A stretch of DNA of 14,107 nucleotides from Microgenomates group bacterium. Lineage in GTDB: Bacteria; Patescibacteriota; Microgenomatia; UBA1400; PJMF01. The translations under genes were made by a program, and so were the position numbers. The stretch spans positions 1 through 14,107 of the forward strand of contig WRMU01000017.1 in NCBI GenBank assembly GCA_009776965.1, in the 5' to 3' direction. Shown piece after piece: positions 9,001-14,107 of the stretch (positions are counted from its first letter, which is position 1; each line of letters begins with the position of its first letter). The notes beneath the pieces are model-generated. The model had not been told where the DNA came from. It searched no databases and saw nothing but the letters and a program-made list of their open reading frames with translations.

Positions 9001-9560
9001 ATCTTGCGCCGCTTATCAATCTTCACCGTAATCACTTCCCTACGCCCCACATTAATCTCGATCCAACTCCCCCTCAACGGTCTCAATTCTGCCTTATAAA
9101 GCATCCTATTGACAATCGCATCATTCTCCCCAGAGAAAAACACCCCCGGAGAACGCACCAATTGTGTTACCACCGCTCTCTCAATTCCATTAATAATAAA
9201 AGTTCCCACTGGCGTCATCATCGGCACATCGCCCAAAAACACCTCTTGAGTTTGCTCTTGTCCGGTTTTTTTATTCAGCAGCGATGCCTGAGCATATAAA
9301 GGAGCGGAATAGGTAATTTCTTTGGCTCTGGCCGTATTCAAATCCATCTCTGGCTGACCAAAACGATGCGCTCCAAACTTCAGCGACCAGTTCTTGCCCG
9401 TATAATCCTCAATGCCCTTGTCATCATTAACTTCGTCGAGAGATTGTCCGATCCCCTCAGTCAAAAACCAATTATAACTGTCAACTTGCAGTTTAATTAG
9501 GTCCAGCTCGGGTAACTTGGCTCGATCCTTGCCAAGATTGCGGCGAATGTGAATTGACAT
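6084..9560 (-). CDS. rpoB: DNA-directed RNA polymerase subunit beta
   Basis: Beta subunit of RNA polymerase, 1158 residues from the chosen start (E. coli 1342, B. subtilis about 1190). Hallmarks in order: the rifamycin-pocket region around residues 380-420, YGRICPVRSPEGQNIGLV, GYEDAIVISDRLV, the active-site segment KLAGRHGNKGVISK, and SHMVEDKVHARSTGP with QPLGGKAQMGGQRLGEMEVW near the end. After the conserved end (about residue 1080) there is an extra tail of about 78 residues, strongly acidic and without basic residues over its last 56. The ATG at 9560 is preferred over an in-frame GTG at 9605 because AAAGGA lies ten bases upstream and the conserved beta N-terminus starts here. There are no rplJ/rplL genes upstream; rpoB is first in its operon, with its own promoter and a structured leader. 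Confidence 0.99.
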   Translation of the reverse strand: MSIHIRRNLGKDRAKLPELDLIKLQVDSYNWFLTEGIGQSLDEVNDDKGIEDYTGKNWSLKFGAHRFGQPEMDLNTARAKEITYSAPLYAQASLLNKKTGQEQTQEVFLGDVPMMTPVGTFIINGIERAVVTQLVRSPGVFFSGENDAIVNRMLYKAELRPLRGSWIEINVGRREVITVKIDKRRKMSVTVLLRALGYGSDEQLRELFAEEIELDKHGLLLNSIEKDPTKSQNEALLEVYAKMRPGEPAVIDNAREYFKQMFYEPRRYSLGEVGRYKINRRLKIENVPLDRTTLAPEDILRTVKYLIRLQNEEGKVDDIDHLSNRRVRRVGELVQANAFRLGLTRLERSIREKMSLTKTDELLSPSSLVNARPLISAVADFFRRNRLSAILDQTNPLAEVDNLRRLSVMGSGGVTKERASFSMRDINASQYGRICPVRSPEGQNIGLVTYLSLYTRVNNFGFLEAPYFKVVEDKSGKMKVDESEIIYLSADEEEEHCITHAGIEIDAKGYIKDDWVSMRYMNNFIEGDVTEVEYIDVVPRQVIGTSASLIPFIAHDEANRALMGTHMQCQAVPLVKAQAPIIGTGMERAIATAMERSIVANFSGEVVYVDSNRIEIKLDNKELKKAAKFYAGHQSELVSFDGEKEVYTLKKFMRTTQSMCYNQHPEVRMGQKVKAGDLIIDGPSSDKGELALGTNLMIAYMAFDGLGYEDAIVISDRLVKQDTLTSVTINSYKARVMDTKLGAEELTNDIPNVAESFLKNLDVDGIVRIGSVVKGGDILVGKVAPRGETELSPEERLLRAIFGEKSKEIRDTSLRMPHGEKGTIISVEVLDRELGDELDPGVNKEVIIGVAETRKITVGDKLAGRHGNKGVISKIMPEADMPHLEDGTAIDIIISPLSVLARMNLGQLLEAHLGIAAKKLGYKVAIPAFEEFDEEKIWGELEKAGLPSDGKMRLIDGRTGERFEQDTVVGIEYILKLSHMVEDKVHARSTGPYSLVTQQPLGGKAQMGGQRLGEMEVWALEAHRAAYTLQEMLTIKSDDIAGRSKAFEAVVKGVEIPAPTVPEGFKVLMRELNSLGIDVVALESQEVEETPAKLPDEEIKLEVSVEEQLLAENAEEEGETEEVSGEEDFDAETGADDLSEVEGETEEETEELLEEEAA

Positions 9561-9570
9561 GAGCGAATTT

Positions 9571-9576
9571 TCCTTT
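9571..9576 (-). promoter_or_regulatory. Shine-Dalgarno of rpoB
   Basis: Minus-strand AAAGGA, ten bases before the ATG at 9560. It decides between that ATG and the in-frame GTG at 9605, which has no such site in front of it. Confidence 0.65.
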
Positions 9577-9621
9577 ATACTATTCTTACTTTTTATAAAA
9601 GACACTCAATAAAAAACCAAC

Positions 9622-9660
9622 AAAAAGAGGGCAGACCGATCTCCGGTCTCCCCATTCCTC
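9622..9660 (-). terminator. Attenuator-like hairpin in the rpoB leader
   Basis: Read on the rpoB strand, AGACCG pairs with CGGTCT around the loop GAGAT (9633-9649). An outer GAGG/CCTC stem (9657-9660 with 9627-9630) abuts a run of five U (9622-9626). This is the form of an intrinsic terminator, yet it stands about 60 nt before the rpoB start and 40-80 nt after the predicted transcript start, with no gene upstream to end. It therefore looks like an attenuator. The bases at 9658-9662 could instead pair with 9685-9689 (CTCAA/TTGAG), which would break the outer stem. Confidence 0.55.
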
Positions 9661-9669
9661 AAAAATTAG

Positions 9670-9693
9670 TTATTTAAGCGCCCCTTGAGTCAT
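9670..9693 (-). CDS. Possible seven-codon leader peptide (MTQGALK)
   Basis: A tiny frame, ATG to TAA, coding MTQGALK, about eight bases after the predicted rpoB transcript start and ending ten bases before the attenuator-like hairpin. Its second and third codons overlap the 5' strand of a possible alternative stem, so ribosome occupancy could affect which hairpin forms. There is no Shine-Dalgarno, no residue bias and no homology evidence. A frame this short can arise by chance; the case rests on position only. Confidence 0.25.
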   Translation of the reverse strand: MTQGALK

Positions 9694-9703
9694 TTTGATA
9701 GAT

Positions 9704-9716
9704 GGGTATTATACCC
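9704..9716. promoter_or_regulatory. Palindrome over the rpoB -10 box (possible operator)
   Basis: GGGTATTATACCC is a perfect 6-1-6 inverted repeat whose centre is the TATAAT of the rpoB promoter. Part of the symmetry comes from the near-palindromic -10 itself; the flanking GGG/CCC pair is the added signal. It could be a repressor site or chance. No regulator gene is seen nearby. Confidence 0.3.
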
Positions 9717-9736
9717 CTTTCGAAAACTTATTACAA
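9708..9736 (-). promoter_or_regulatory. rpoB-rpoC operon promoter
   Basis: On the minus strand, -35 TTGTAA (9731-9736), a 17-base spacer and a perfect -10 TATAAT (9708-9713). The transcript would start near 9700-9702, giving a leader of about 140 nt before the rpoB ATG. It diverges from the methyltransferase promoter, whose -35 lies 20 bases away. Confidence 0.75.
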
Positions 9737-9756
9737 GTAGCAATTTCTAGACAAGT

Positions 9757-9786
9757 TTGATACAACTTCCCGTCCCTCTCTATGAT
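9757..9786 (+). promoter_or_regulatory. Promoter of the adenine methyltransferase gene
   Basis: -35 TTGATA (9757-9762), an 18-base spacer and -10 TATGAT (9781-9786), one mismatch from consensus in each box. The transcript would start near 9793, six bases before the ATG at 9799, so the mRNA is nearly leaderless. This placement argues against the upstream in-frame TTG (9757) and ATG (9790) as starts. Confidence 0.6.
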
Positions 9787-9798
9787 AGAATGAAAGGT

Positions 9799-10938
9799 AT
9801 GAAAAGTGAGCTATTCGACGACATCGTTTACGACGAACTATTGGATTTTAATAGCAGTTATTTTGTATCACACTTGATCACCTACTTAGGCAATAAACGA
9901 AAACTCCTGCCCTTCATCAATGACGCTATCATCAAAGTAAAAAGGCAGCTTCGTAAAGAAAAAATTACTGCCCTAGATGGATTTTCTGGTAGCGGTGTTG
10001 TTGCTAGGTTGCTTAAATACCATTGCACCGATCTTATCTCAAACGATTTCGAGAGATACTCCGAAACCGTGAATAGCGTATATCTAAAAAACAAATCCGA
10101 AATAGACATGAAACGATTAGAGTCAGCAATTGACTATCTCAACGCCAACAAACTCAAGAAAACAAAGTCGGACTACTTCATTACCAAAAACTATGCTCCA
10201 GCAAACGATACCGACATCAAGGCCGGCGAGCGAGCATTTTATACACATCAAAACGCCATCATCATCGACAACATCAGGCACTTGATAGATCACGAAATTG
10301 ATAAGGACCTGCAGCAGTGTTGTCTCGCGGCCCTGATAATTAAAGCGTCAATCCACAACAATACTTCTGGTGTGTTCAAGGGCTTTCATAAAAAAGATGG
10401 GATTGGTCACTTTGGAGGAGTTGGTGAAAACGCATTAGTGCGTATTAAGGGAGAGATTAAGCTCGAAGTGCCCATATTCGCTGAGACCGAAAATAATACA
10501 GTCGTATATTGCGAAAATACCAACGAGCTGGTCAAGAAAATAGATCCTGTGGATCTAGCGTATTTTGATCCGCCCTACAACCAACACCCCTACGGCTCAA
10601 ATTATTTTATGCTCAACATTATCAATGGCGGCAAGCCCGTCCCTATCCAAAACGGTGTGAGTGGCATTGCAGAGGATTGGCAGAGATCAGATTATAACAA
10701 AGCTGGGCTAGCCGAGAGAGCCATGGACGATCTCATCAAAAATACGCCCGCAAAATATATTCTAATTTCTTATAACGACGAAGGCATTATTCCCGTCCAG
10801 AAATTTGAAAAGATTGCGAGTAAACATGGCGCATGGGAGCTACTCGAGCAGGAATACAATACTTACCTTGGCTCCAGAAACCTGCGAGATCGAAGCAGCA
10901 AAGTGAAAGAGTTGCTCTGGCTCATAAAAAAGGGTTAA
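9799..10938 (+). CDS. Type II DNA adenine-N6 methyltransferase, D12 (alpha) class
   Basis: Modification enzyme of a restriction-modification pair; it moves a methyl group from S-adenosylmethionine to N6 of adenine. With the ATG at 9799 it has 379 residues. Motif order is that of the alpha class: motif X TYLGNKRKLLPFI (about 28-40), motif I DGFSGSG (60-66) for the cofactor, a long central part that should hold the target-recognition region (including HNNTSGVFKGFHKK), then catalytic motif IV FDPPY (256-260). It is divergent from rpoB and convergent with the endonuclease gene, overlapping it by four bases at the stops. A protective role against the neighbouring nuclease is inferred from adjacency. 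Base composition on this strand is less C-rich than in the macB-like and rpo genes, in keeping with acquisition by transfer. The target site cannot be read from this sequence alone. Confidence 0.93.
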   Translation: MKSELFDDIVYDELLDFNSSYFVSHLITYLGNKRKLLPFINDAIIKVKRQLRKEKITALDGFSGSGVVARLLKYHCTDLISNDFERYSETVNSVYLKNKSEIDMKRLESAIDYLNANKLKKTKSDYFITKNYAPANDTDIKAGERAFYTHQNAIIIDNIRHLIDHEIDKDLQQCCLAALIIKASIHNNTSGVFKGFHKKDGIGHFGGVGENALVRIKGEIKLEVPIFAETENNTVVYCENTNELVKKIDPVDLAYFDPPYNQHPYGSNYFMLNIINGGKPVPIQNGVSGIAEDWQRSDYNKAGLAERAMDDLIKNTPAKYILISYNDEGIIPVQKFEKIASKHGAWELLEQEYNTYLGSRNLRDRSSKVKELLWLIKKG

Positions 10939-11615
10939 ACGAACTTATACTCAATAGCTCGGATGGCCACATCTAGCATCTTGTTGGCCATATCGTCAGC
11001 ACTCCACCCCTCGTAGCGAAAAAACATTGAGGTCGGCTCAAATGGCAGACAATTCTTCTCCACAAACATCTCATTAAGCGGGAAAAAATCATTCATGGTC
11101 AGCACTCGGTCTAAAATAGACGAACCTTCTTGAAAATCGTATCCGCTACCAAAACAAATGAACGGTAGAACACCTTCGTTCTTGAAGATTGCGCGAATAC
11201 CAATTAGGTTTTTCCCGAGTCGCTCAATTGCATTACCCTTAGCTTGTTTAGGCAATCCCTCGCTCTCTCGCGCATCATTCGTGCCTTGCCTTTTTACTTC
11301 GGCCACAAGTATGGGCCGACGCTCACCTTGCTTATTGGTGGCAAACAAGAACCCACCGTCTGGCGAAATAAAACTCGTAGCCAAAGGCTTCCCCAAAAGC
11401 TCCGCATATTCTGGATATTGACGAGACAACATCGCGATAATCTCAACCAATTTTATTGTTTTTTTATGCTCAAAGATTAACTCTGGGTATTTCTCGCTCA
11501 AAACGTCTATAACCATATGCACAGCCACATCAATCTCTCGGTCCATCTTTTTAGATTTTGCATTTTTGACGGTATGTTGGTTGGTATTGCGACGCAGAAA
11601 ACTCGAGTTTGCCAT
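10935..11615 (-). CDS. EcoRI-like type II restriction endonuclease
   Basis: Predicted DNA-cutting partner of the methyltransferase, 226 residues (EcoRI has 277). From memory it aligns well with EcoRI: KYPELIFEHKKTIK with EYPQLSFRYRDSIK, then SPDGG...LVAEVKRQG with KPDGG...LVAEAKHQG. This gives PD-(D/E)XK residues Pro85, Asp86, Glu106, Lys108, with the same 20-residue Asp-Glu spacing as Asp91-Glu111 in EcoRI. Gln110 matches EcoRI Gln115. GNAIER (127-132) is identical to EcoRI residues 140-145, whose Asn, Ala, Glu and Arg help read the AATT core of GAATTC. A cut site with an AATT core is therefore likely; the outer base pair is uncertain. The C-terminal part is shorter than in EcoRI. The ATG is six bases after an extended -10, so the mRNA should be leaderless. 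No controller (C) protein gene is seen. Confidence 0.88.
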   Translation of the reverse strand: MANSSFLRRNTNQHTVKNAKSKKMDREIDVAVHMVIDVLSEKYPELIFEHKKTIKLVEIIAMLSRQYPEYAELLGKPLATSFISPDGGFLFATNKQGERRPILVAEVKRQGTNDARESEGLPKQAKGNAIERLGKNLIGIRAIFKNEGVLPFICFGSGYDFQEGSSILDRVLTMNDFFPLNEMFVEKNCLPFEPTSMFFRYEGWSADDMANKMLDVAIRAIEYKFV

Positions 11616-11621
11616 GGCAGG

Positions 11622-11630
11622 ATTATATCA
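11622..11630 (-). promoter_or_regulatory. Extended -10 promoter of the endonuclease gene (leaderless)
   Basis: Minus-strand TGATATAAT, a perfect TGnTATAAT, ends six bases before the ATG at 11615. Transcription would start at about the A of the ATG, leaving no leader. No -35 is visible at 16-18 bases. Read-through from the tRNA-Leu promoter upstream is also possible, since no clear terminator lies between. Confidence 0.6.
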
Positions 11631-11670
11631 CAACTTAATAACATCCGCCGAAATCACCAAAACCCTCTAG

Positions 11671-11754
11671 TGCCCGCGACTGGAGTTGAACCAGCACAAG
11701 ATTACTCTTACTACGCCCTGAACGTAGCGCGTCTGCCAATTCCGCCACACGGGC
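11671..11754 (-). tRNA. tRNA-Leu (anticodon CAG)
   Basis: An 84-nt class II tRNA. Acceptor arms GCCCGTG and CGCGGGC pair over seven positions with one G-U; the discriminator is A (11671). The anticodon stem CTACG/CGTAG closes the loop TTCAGGG, giving anticodon CAG (plus-strand 11718-11720) for CUG codons. The long variable arm has an AAGA/TCTT stem with a GTAA loop, and the T arm GCTGG/CCAGT closes TTCAACT. The bases after the discriminator are CTA, so CCA is not encoded and must be added after transcription. Confidence 0.97.
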
Positions 11755-11772
11755 GCGAGGAAGAACGCTCAC

Positions 11773-11781
11773 ATTATATCA
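11773..11781 (-). promoter_or_regulatory. Extended -10 promoter of tRNA-Leu
   Basis: Minus-strand TGATATAAT, the same nine bases as before the endonuclease gene, lies 18 bases upstream of the tRNA 5' end. The -35 region is weak (TTTTGA at a 17-base spacing, TTGATT at 15). Primary transcripts would carry a short 5' leader for RNase P to remove. Confidence 0.6.
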
Positions 11782-11797
11782 TACCTCCGCCCAAATC

Positions 11798-11825
11798 AAA
11801 AAACCCTACAACCACCGATAGGTAG
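11798..11825 (-). terminator. Weak possible terminator at the end of the Asp-box gene
   Basis: On the minus strand CTACC pairs with GGTGG around TATC (11812-11825, one G-U), overlapping the last codons, and six T follow at 11798-11803. The stem is short and eight bases from the T-run; an alternative CTAC/GTAG pairing (11822-11825 with 11806-11809) lies nearer. Either would be weak. Confidence 0.3.
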
Positions 11826-14107
11826 CGCCAATTTTGCTAGCAGTCAGCCAGTTAGAACGCTCGCCCACAGCACAACCATTAACCGGAATTACTTGGAAAG
11901 AATAAGGTTTCTTAGGATCCAGCTCACCCACCTTAATCATTTGCACTCCCGTATTTTTGTCCTCAGACACCTCAGCGCCAACCCAACCAAAAAGCTCCTC
12001 ACCAGCTTTATGGCCATAAACAACATGGTATTGACGCGCTCCATTAACGGGAGTGAAATACAAAATTGCATCTTTCCCTTGGCGATCAATTTGGAACAAA
12101 TCAGCTAGACCAACTGGGCTAACATCACCACAGTAAAACGGCTCTGACGCAAAAGACCCGCCGCTCGACGACCGATCCCGCGCTGGACCCGAAATAGACG
12201 GTATCCATGGCACCGCCACACTCCACGCTCCACCACACCTCGTGGTAGCAATAATCCGACCCCTATCATTTGGATCCTCATAAATCTCCCAAGGCACTAT
12301 ATGTGGGATGGTAGCCACCTCAGCCCAATCATCCATAGTTGTATCTTTGCCCTTAGTGGACACAAAAACTTTCCCCATCATGGCAGTAATATATAAATTG
12401 TTGGGGTTTCTAGAATCTATTTTCACCACATTCACACTTTGAGTTTCATCAAACATTTGCCTCCAAGTCCCACCCAGATCAGTGGAAACATAAACCCCTC
12501 CGCCCTCACCATCAACGAGATATTTGTCTTGCCCCTCTCGCGCATGCCCCCATTCATAAACTTGTTTTCGCACCGAAGTCCCCGCATACAAAGTGCCATC
12601 ACTTGCCCGATCAATGGAAAAAATCCATGTACCCTCATCATAATAATCACTTTTGGTATCATTGGGGCGATTAAGTTTCGTCCAAGTGGTAGAACCACTT
12701 GTCAAATCCAAATAGTAGGTATCCGCAAATCTTCTAATGTCTGCGCTTGGCGTGCGTCCAGTATGAAGAAATAAGGTTTTATTGTCAGTGCCCAGAGTCA
12801 ATTCATGGGCCCCAATCCCCAGCCGTCCCGAACCAGCGCTCGCCTGCTTGCTGATACCATCGCTCATCAGCGACCAAGTGGCTCCCGAGTCGGTGGAGCG
12901 AAAAACCCCCAAACCATTGCTAGAAAAATAAGCGGTGTTTTTATTTACTGGATCAAAAACAATCGCCGTGGGCAAGATTTTGAGATAGGTGTCCGGAAAG
13001 CCAGCAACCTCGTTGATTACCGCTTCATTCCATGTTTTGCCGCCGTCCGTGCTTCGAATAATACGCCCGCGAATATTCGCGACTGTCGCCTCCCCATTAA
13101 TCACATCCAAAACCGCCTCCGGCAAATACTCCCCTCCATCGCCTTTGTAGCGATTAGAGTTCACATTACTGGTTAGAATTATGTTGGGATTATTGGGATC
13201 AAAAGCCACCCCCCAAGCATTCGTAATTCTAGCCAACCCAGCAATTTCTGGATTTACTTTAGCCCAAGATTTGCCGCCGTCAAAACTTTCCCAGAGGCCA
13301 ATATCGGTCCAACCCGAGTATTGATGATTAGGGTTAATTGGATTAACCGCAAAGGAGCGCTGGCCCGCAGGCTCAACTCCAGTGGTAGTATAAAAAGTTC
13401 GACCCCCCTCTTGTTTGACGATTTTACTTTCCATGCTTTTCCAAGTCAAACCGCCGTCTAACGTTTGCCATGCGGTATAACTGCCGGAAATTACTGCTTG
13501 GTTGGGATTACTTTTATTGACAGCGATCCCCCTATTGGTGCGAATACCATTATTCATTTCGGCGATAGAGCCCGAGGTAAGATAGCTTTTCTGTTGGAAA
13601 TACGTGGCCTCGAAAGACCATAGCCAAGTCTCTCCCAAATCATGCGAAACAGCAATACCCGCAGTATTCACATTTGATGTCCAATCCAGATAATTTCTAT
13701 CCCAAGATGCGGTATTCCCGCGATCGCTATTGAATGATACATATATGGTATTGCCCACAACCTGCAGAGCCCGAAAATAATGCTGATGACGAACATTATT
13801 GACGAAATTGCCATTTTGTAATTTCATCTTACTGTAAAAATCGCTCTCACCAGCGAGCGTATTACCGCCAACAACCTTGGTCCATGTCGCGCCAAAATCA
13901 GTGCTTTTTTGAATCTCAAATCCATTTTCGTTGGTGATGTATATTGTCAAATCGTCTCCAGAAACCGCGAATTGCCCGAAGCGATTTTTGGTAAGGTTGC
14001 GCTCCAACACGCTACCGTCTTGACCAAACACGTATATTCCTTCATTCCCCATGAGCACCAACTTATCTCCAACGAGCACCATATCCACATAGTCGCCATA
14101 TCTGCTA
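11806..14107 (-). CDS. Asp-box (BNR/sortilin-like) beta-propeller protein with C-terminal fibronectin III-like domain (5' partial)
   Basis: The frame is open to the right edge; 766 codons are visible and the start lies outside (the GTG at 14088 is internal to the open frame). Seven Asp-boxes of the form SxDxGxTW are visible: STDFGATW, SHDLGETW, TLDGGLTW, SFDGGKSW, STDGGKTW, STDSGATW and STDLGGTW, at visible residues of about 68, 154, 215, 274, 352, 404 and 541. Several are preceded by phrases such as AFDPNNPNIILTS that mark propeller strands. This is the fold of VPS10/sortilin, sialidase-like and GH74-like proteins; no catalytic set can be assigned. A Ser/Gly linker (about 640-655) leads to a fibronectin III-like domain (about 663-766) with LFQID, LYFTPVNG and VNGC motifs that resemble tail domains of secreted CPR proteins. 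It is probably extracellular or surface-bound, but the signal peptide would be outside the window and there is no C-terminal anchor helix. Confidence 0.85.
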   Translation of the reverse strand, partial: SRYGDYVDMVLVGDKLVLMGNEGIYVFGQDGSVLERNLTKNRFGQFAVSGDDLTIYITNENGFEIQKSTDFGATWTKVVGGNTLAGESDFYSKMKLQNGNFVNNVRHQHYFRALQVVGNTIYVSFNSDRGNTASWDRNYLDWTSNVNTAGIAVSHDLGETWLWSFEATYFQQKSYLTSGSIAEMNNGIRTNRGIAVNKSNPNQAVISGSYTAWQTLDGGLTWKSMESKIVKQEGGRTFYTTTGVEPAGQRSFAVNPINPNHQYSGWTDIGLWESFDGGKSWAKVNPEIAGLARITNAWGVAFDPNNPNIILTSNVNSNRYKGDGGEYLPEAVLDVINGEATVANIRGRIIRSTDGGKTWNEAVINEVAGFPDTYLKILPTAIVFDPVNKNTAYFSSNGLGVFRSTDSGATWSLMSDGISKQASAGSGRLGIGAHELTLGTDNKTLFLHTGRTPSADIRRFADTYYLDLTSGSTTWTKLNRPNDTKSDYYDEGTWIFSIDRASDGTLYAGTSVRKQVYEWGHAREGQDKYLVDGEGGGVYVSTDLGGTWRQMFDETQSVNVVKIDSRNPNNLYITAMMGKVFVSTKGKDTTMDDWAEVATIPHIVPWEIYEDPNDRGRIIATTRCGGAWSVAVPWIPSISGPARDRSSSGGSFASEPFYCGDVSPVGLADLFQIDRQGKDAILYFTPVNGARQYHVVYGHKAGEELFGWVGAEVSEDKNTGVQMIKVGELDPKKPYSFQVIPVNGCAVGERSNWLTASKIGATYRWL

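Noticed and set aside
9561..9605. GTG start for rpoB at 9605
   Set aside because: The extra 15 residues (MSFIKSKNSIKENSL) do not look like the conserved beta N-terminus, and the Shine-Dalgarno AAAGGA serves the ATG at 9560.
9757..9798. TTG start for the methyltransferase, 14 codons upstream of 9799
   Set aside because: The TTG coincides with the -35 box and the region before 9790 holds the -10; the transcript would begin after it.
9606..11670. Integration of the restriction-modification genes at tRNA-Leu with attachment repeats
   Set aside because: I found no copy of the tRNA 3' end near 9606-9798 and no integrase gene.
11616..11670. Terminator after tRNA-Leu
   Set aside because: Only a four-T run and no stable stem are visible before the endonuclease start.
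1..14107. Recoding of UGA as Gly (as in some CPR groups)
   Set aside because: No stop in the window is TGA, which raised the idea, but the long rpoB and rpoC frames contain no in-frame TGA at all, so Gly is never encoded by it here.

Overview
The window looks like chromosome of a Patescibacteria (Candidate Phyla Radiation) bacterium. The best evidence is the small two-helix membrane protein downstream of rpoC, which has the Cys/GGxW/GC ectodomain and the ...ILxIPGF-type end I associate with the TrbC/VirB2-like 'pilin' family common in CPR genomes. The tail domain of the right-hand protein also resembles fibronectin III-like domains of secreted CPR proteins, possibly Microgenomates. Both are family recollections, not searches. 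The standard genetic code fits all genes, and every visible stop is TAA or TAG.

Left, 1-1792 (+): a MacB-type export pair, an ABC ATPase cut by the window edge followed directly by its FtsX/MacB permease. 1793-1945 is a compact intergenic region that folds into one nested palindrome containing a two-way terminator. It closes the macB-like genes from the left and the rpoBC-pilin genes from the right.

Middle, 1946-9736 (-): rpoB, rpoC and the pilin-like gene, in that order of transcription. rpoB has a clear -35/-10 promoter and a roughly 140-nt leader. The leader carries a seven-codon reading frame and then a hairpin with a U-run, a layout suggesting attenuation. The pilin-like gene also has its own extended -10 promoter inside the rpoC stop region and would be read from a leaderless mRNA.

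Right, 9757-11615: a type II restriction-modification pair, an N6-adenine methyltransferase of the D12/alpha class (+) and a convergent EcoRI-like endonuclease (-). Their stop codons overlap. Next come tRNA-Leu(CAG) (-) and a large Asp-box beta-propeller protein with a fibronectin III-like C-terminus (-), cut by the right edge.

The points most worth a second look are the rpoB leader, the pairing of an EcoRI-type nuclease with a D12 methyltransferase, the repeated leaderless extended -10 promoters, the nested palindrome, and unusual residues in the RNA polymerase trigger loop and rifamycin pocket. No CRISPR array, insertion sequence, transposase or rRNA was seen, and no intergenic gap exceeds 300 bases.
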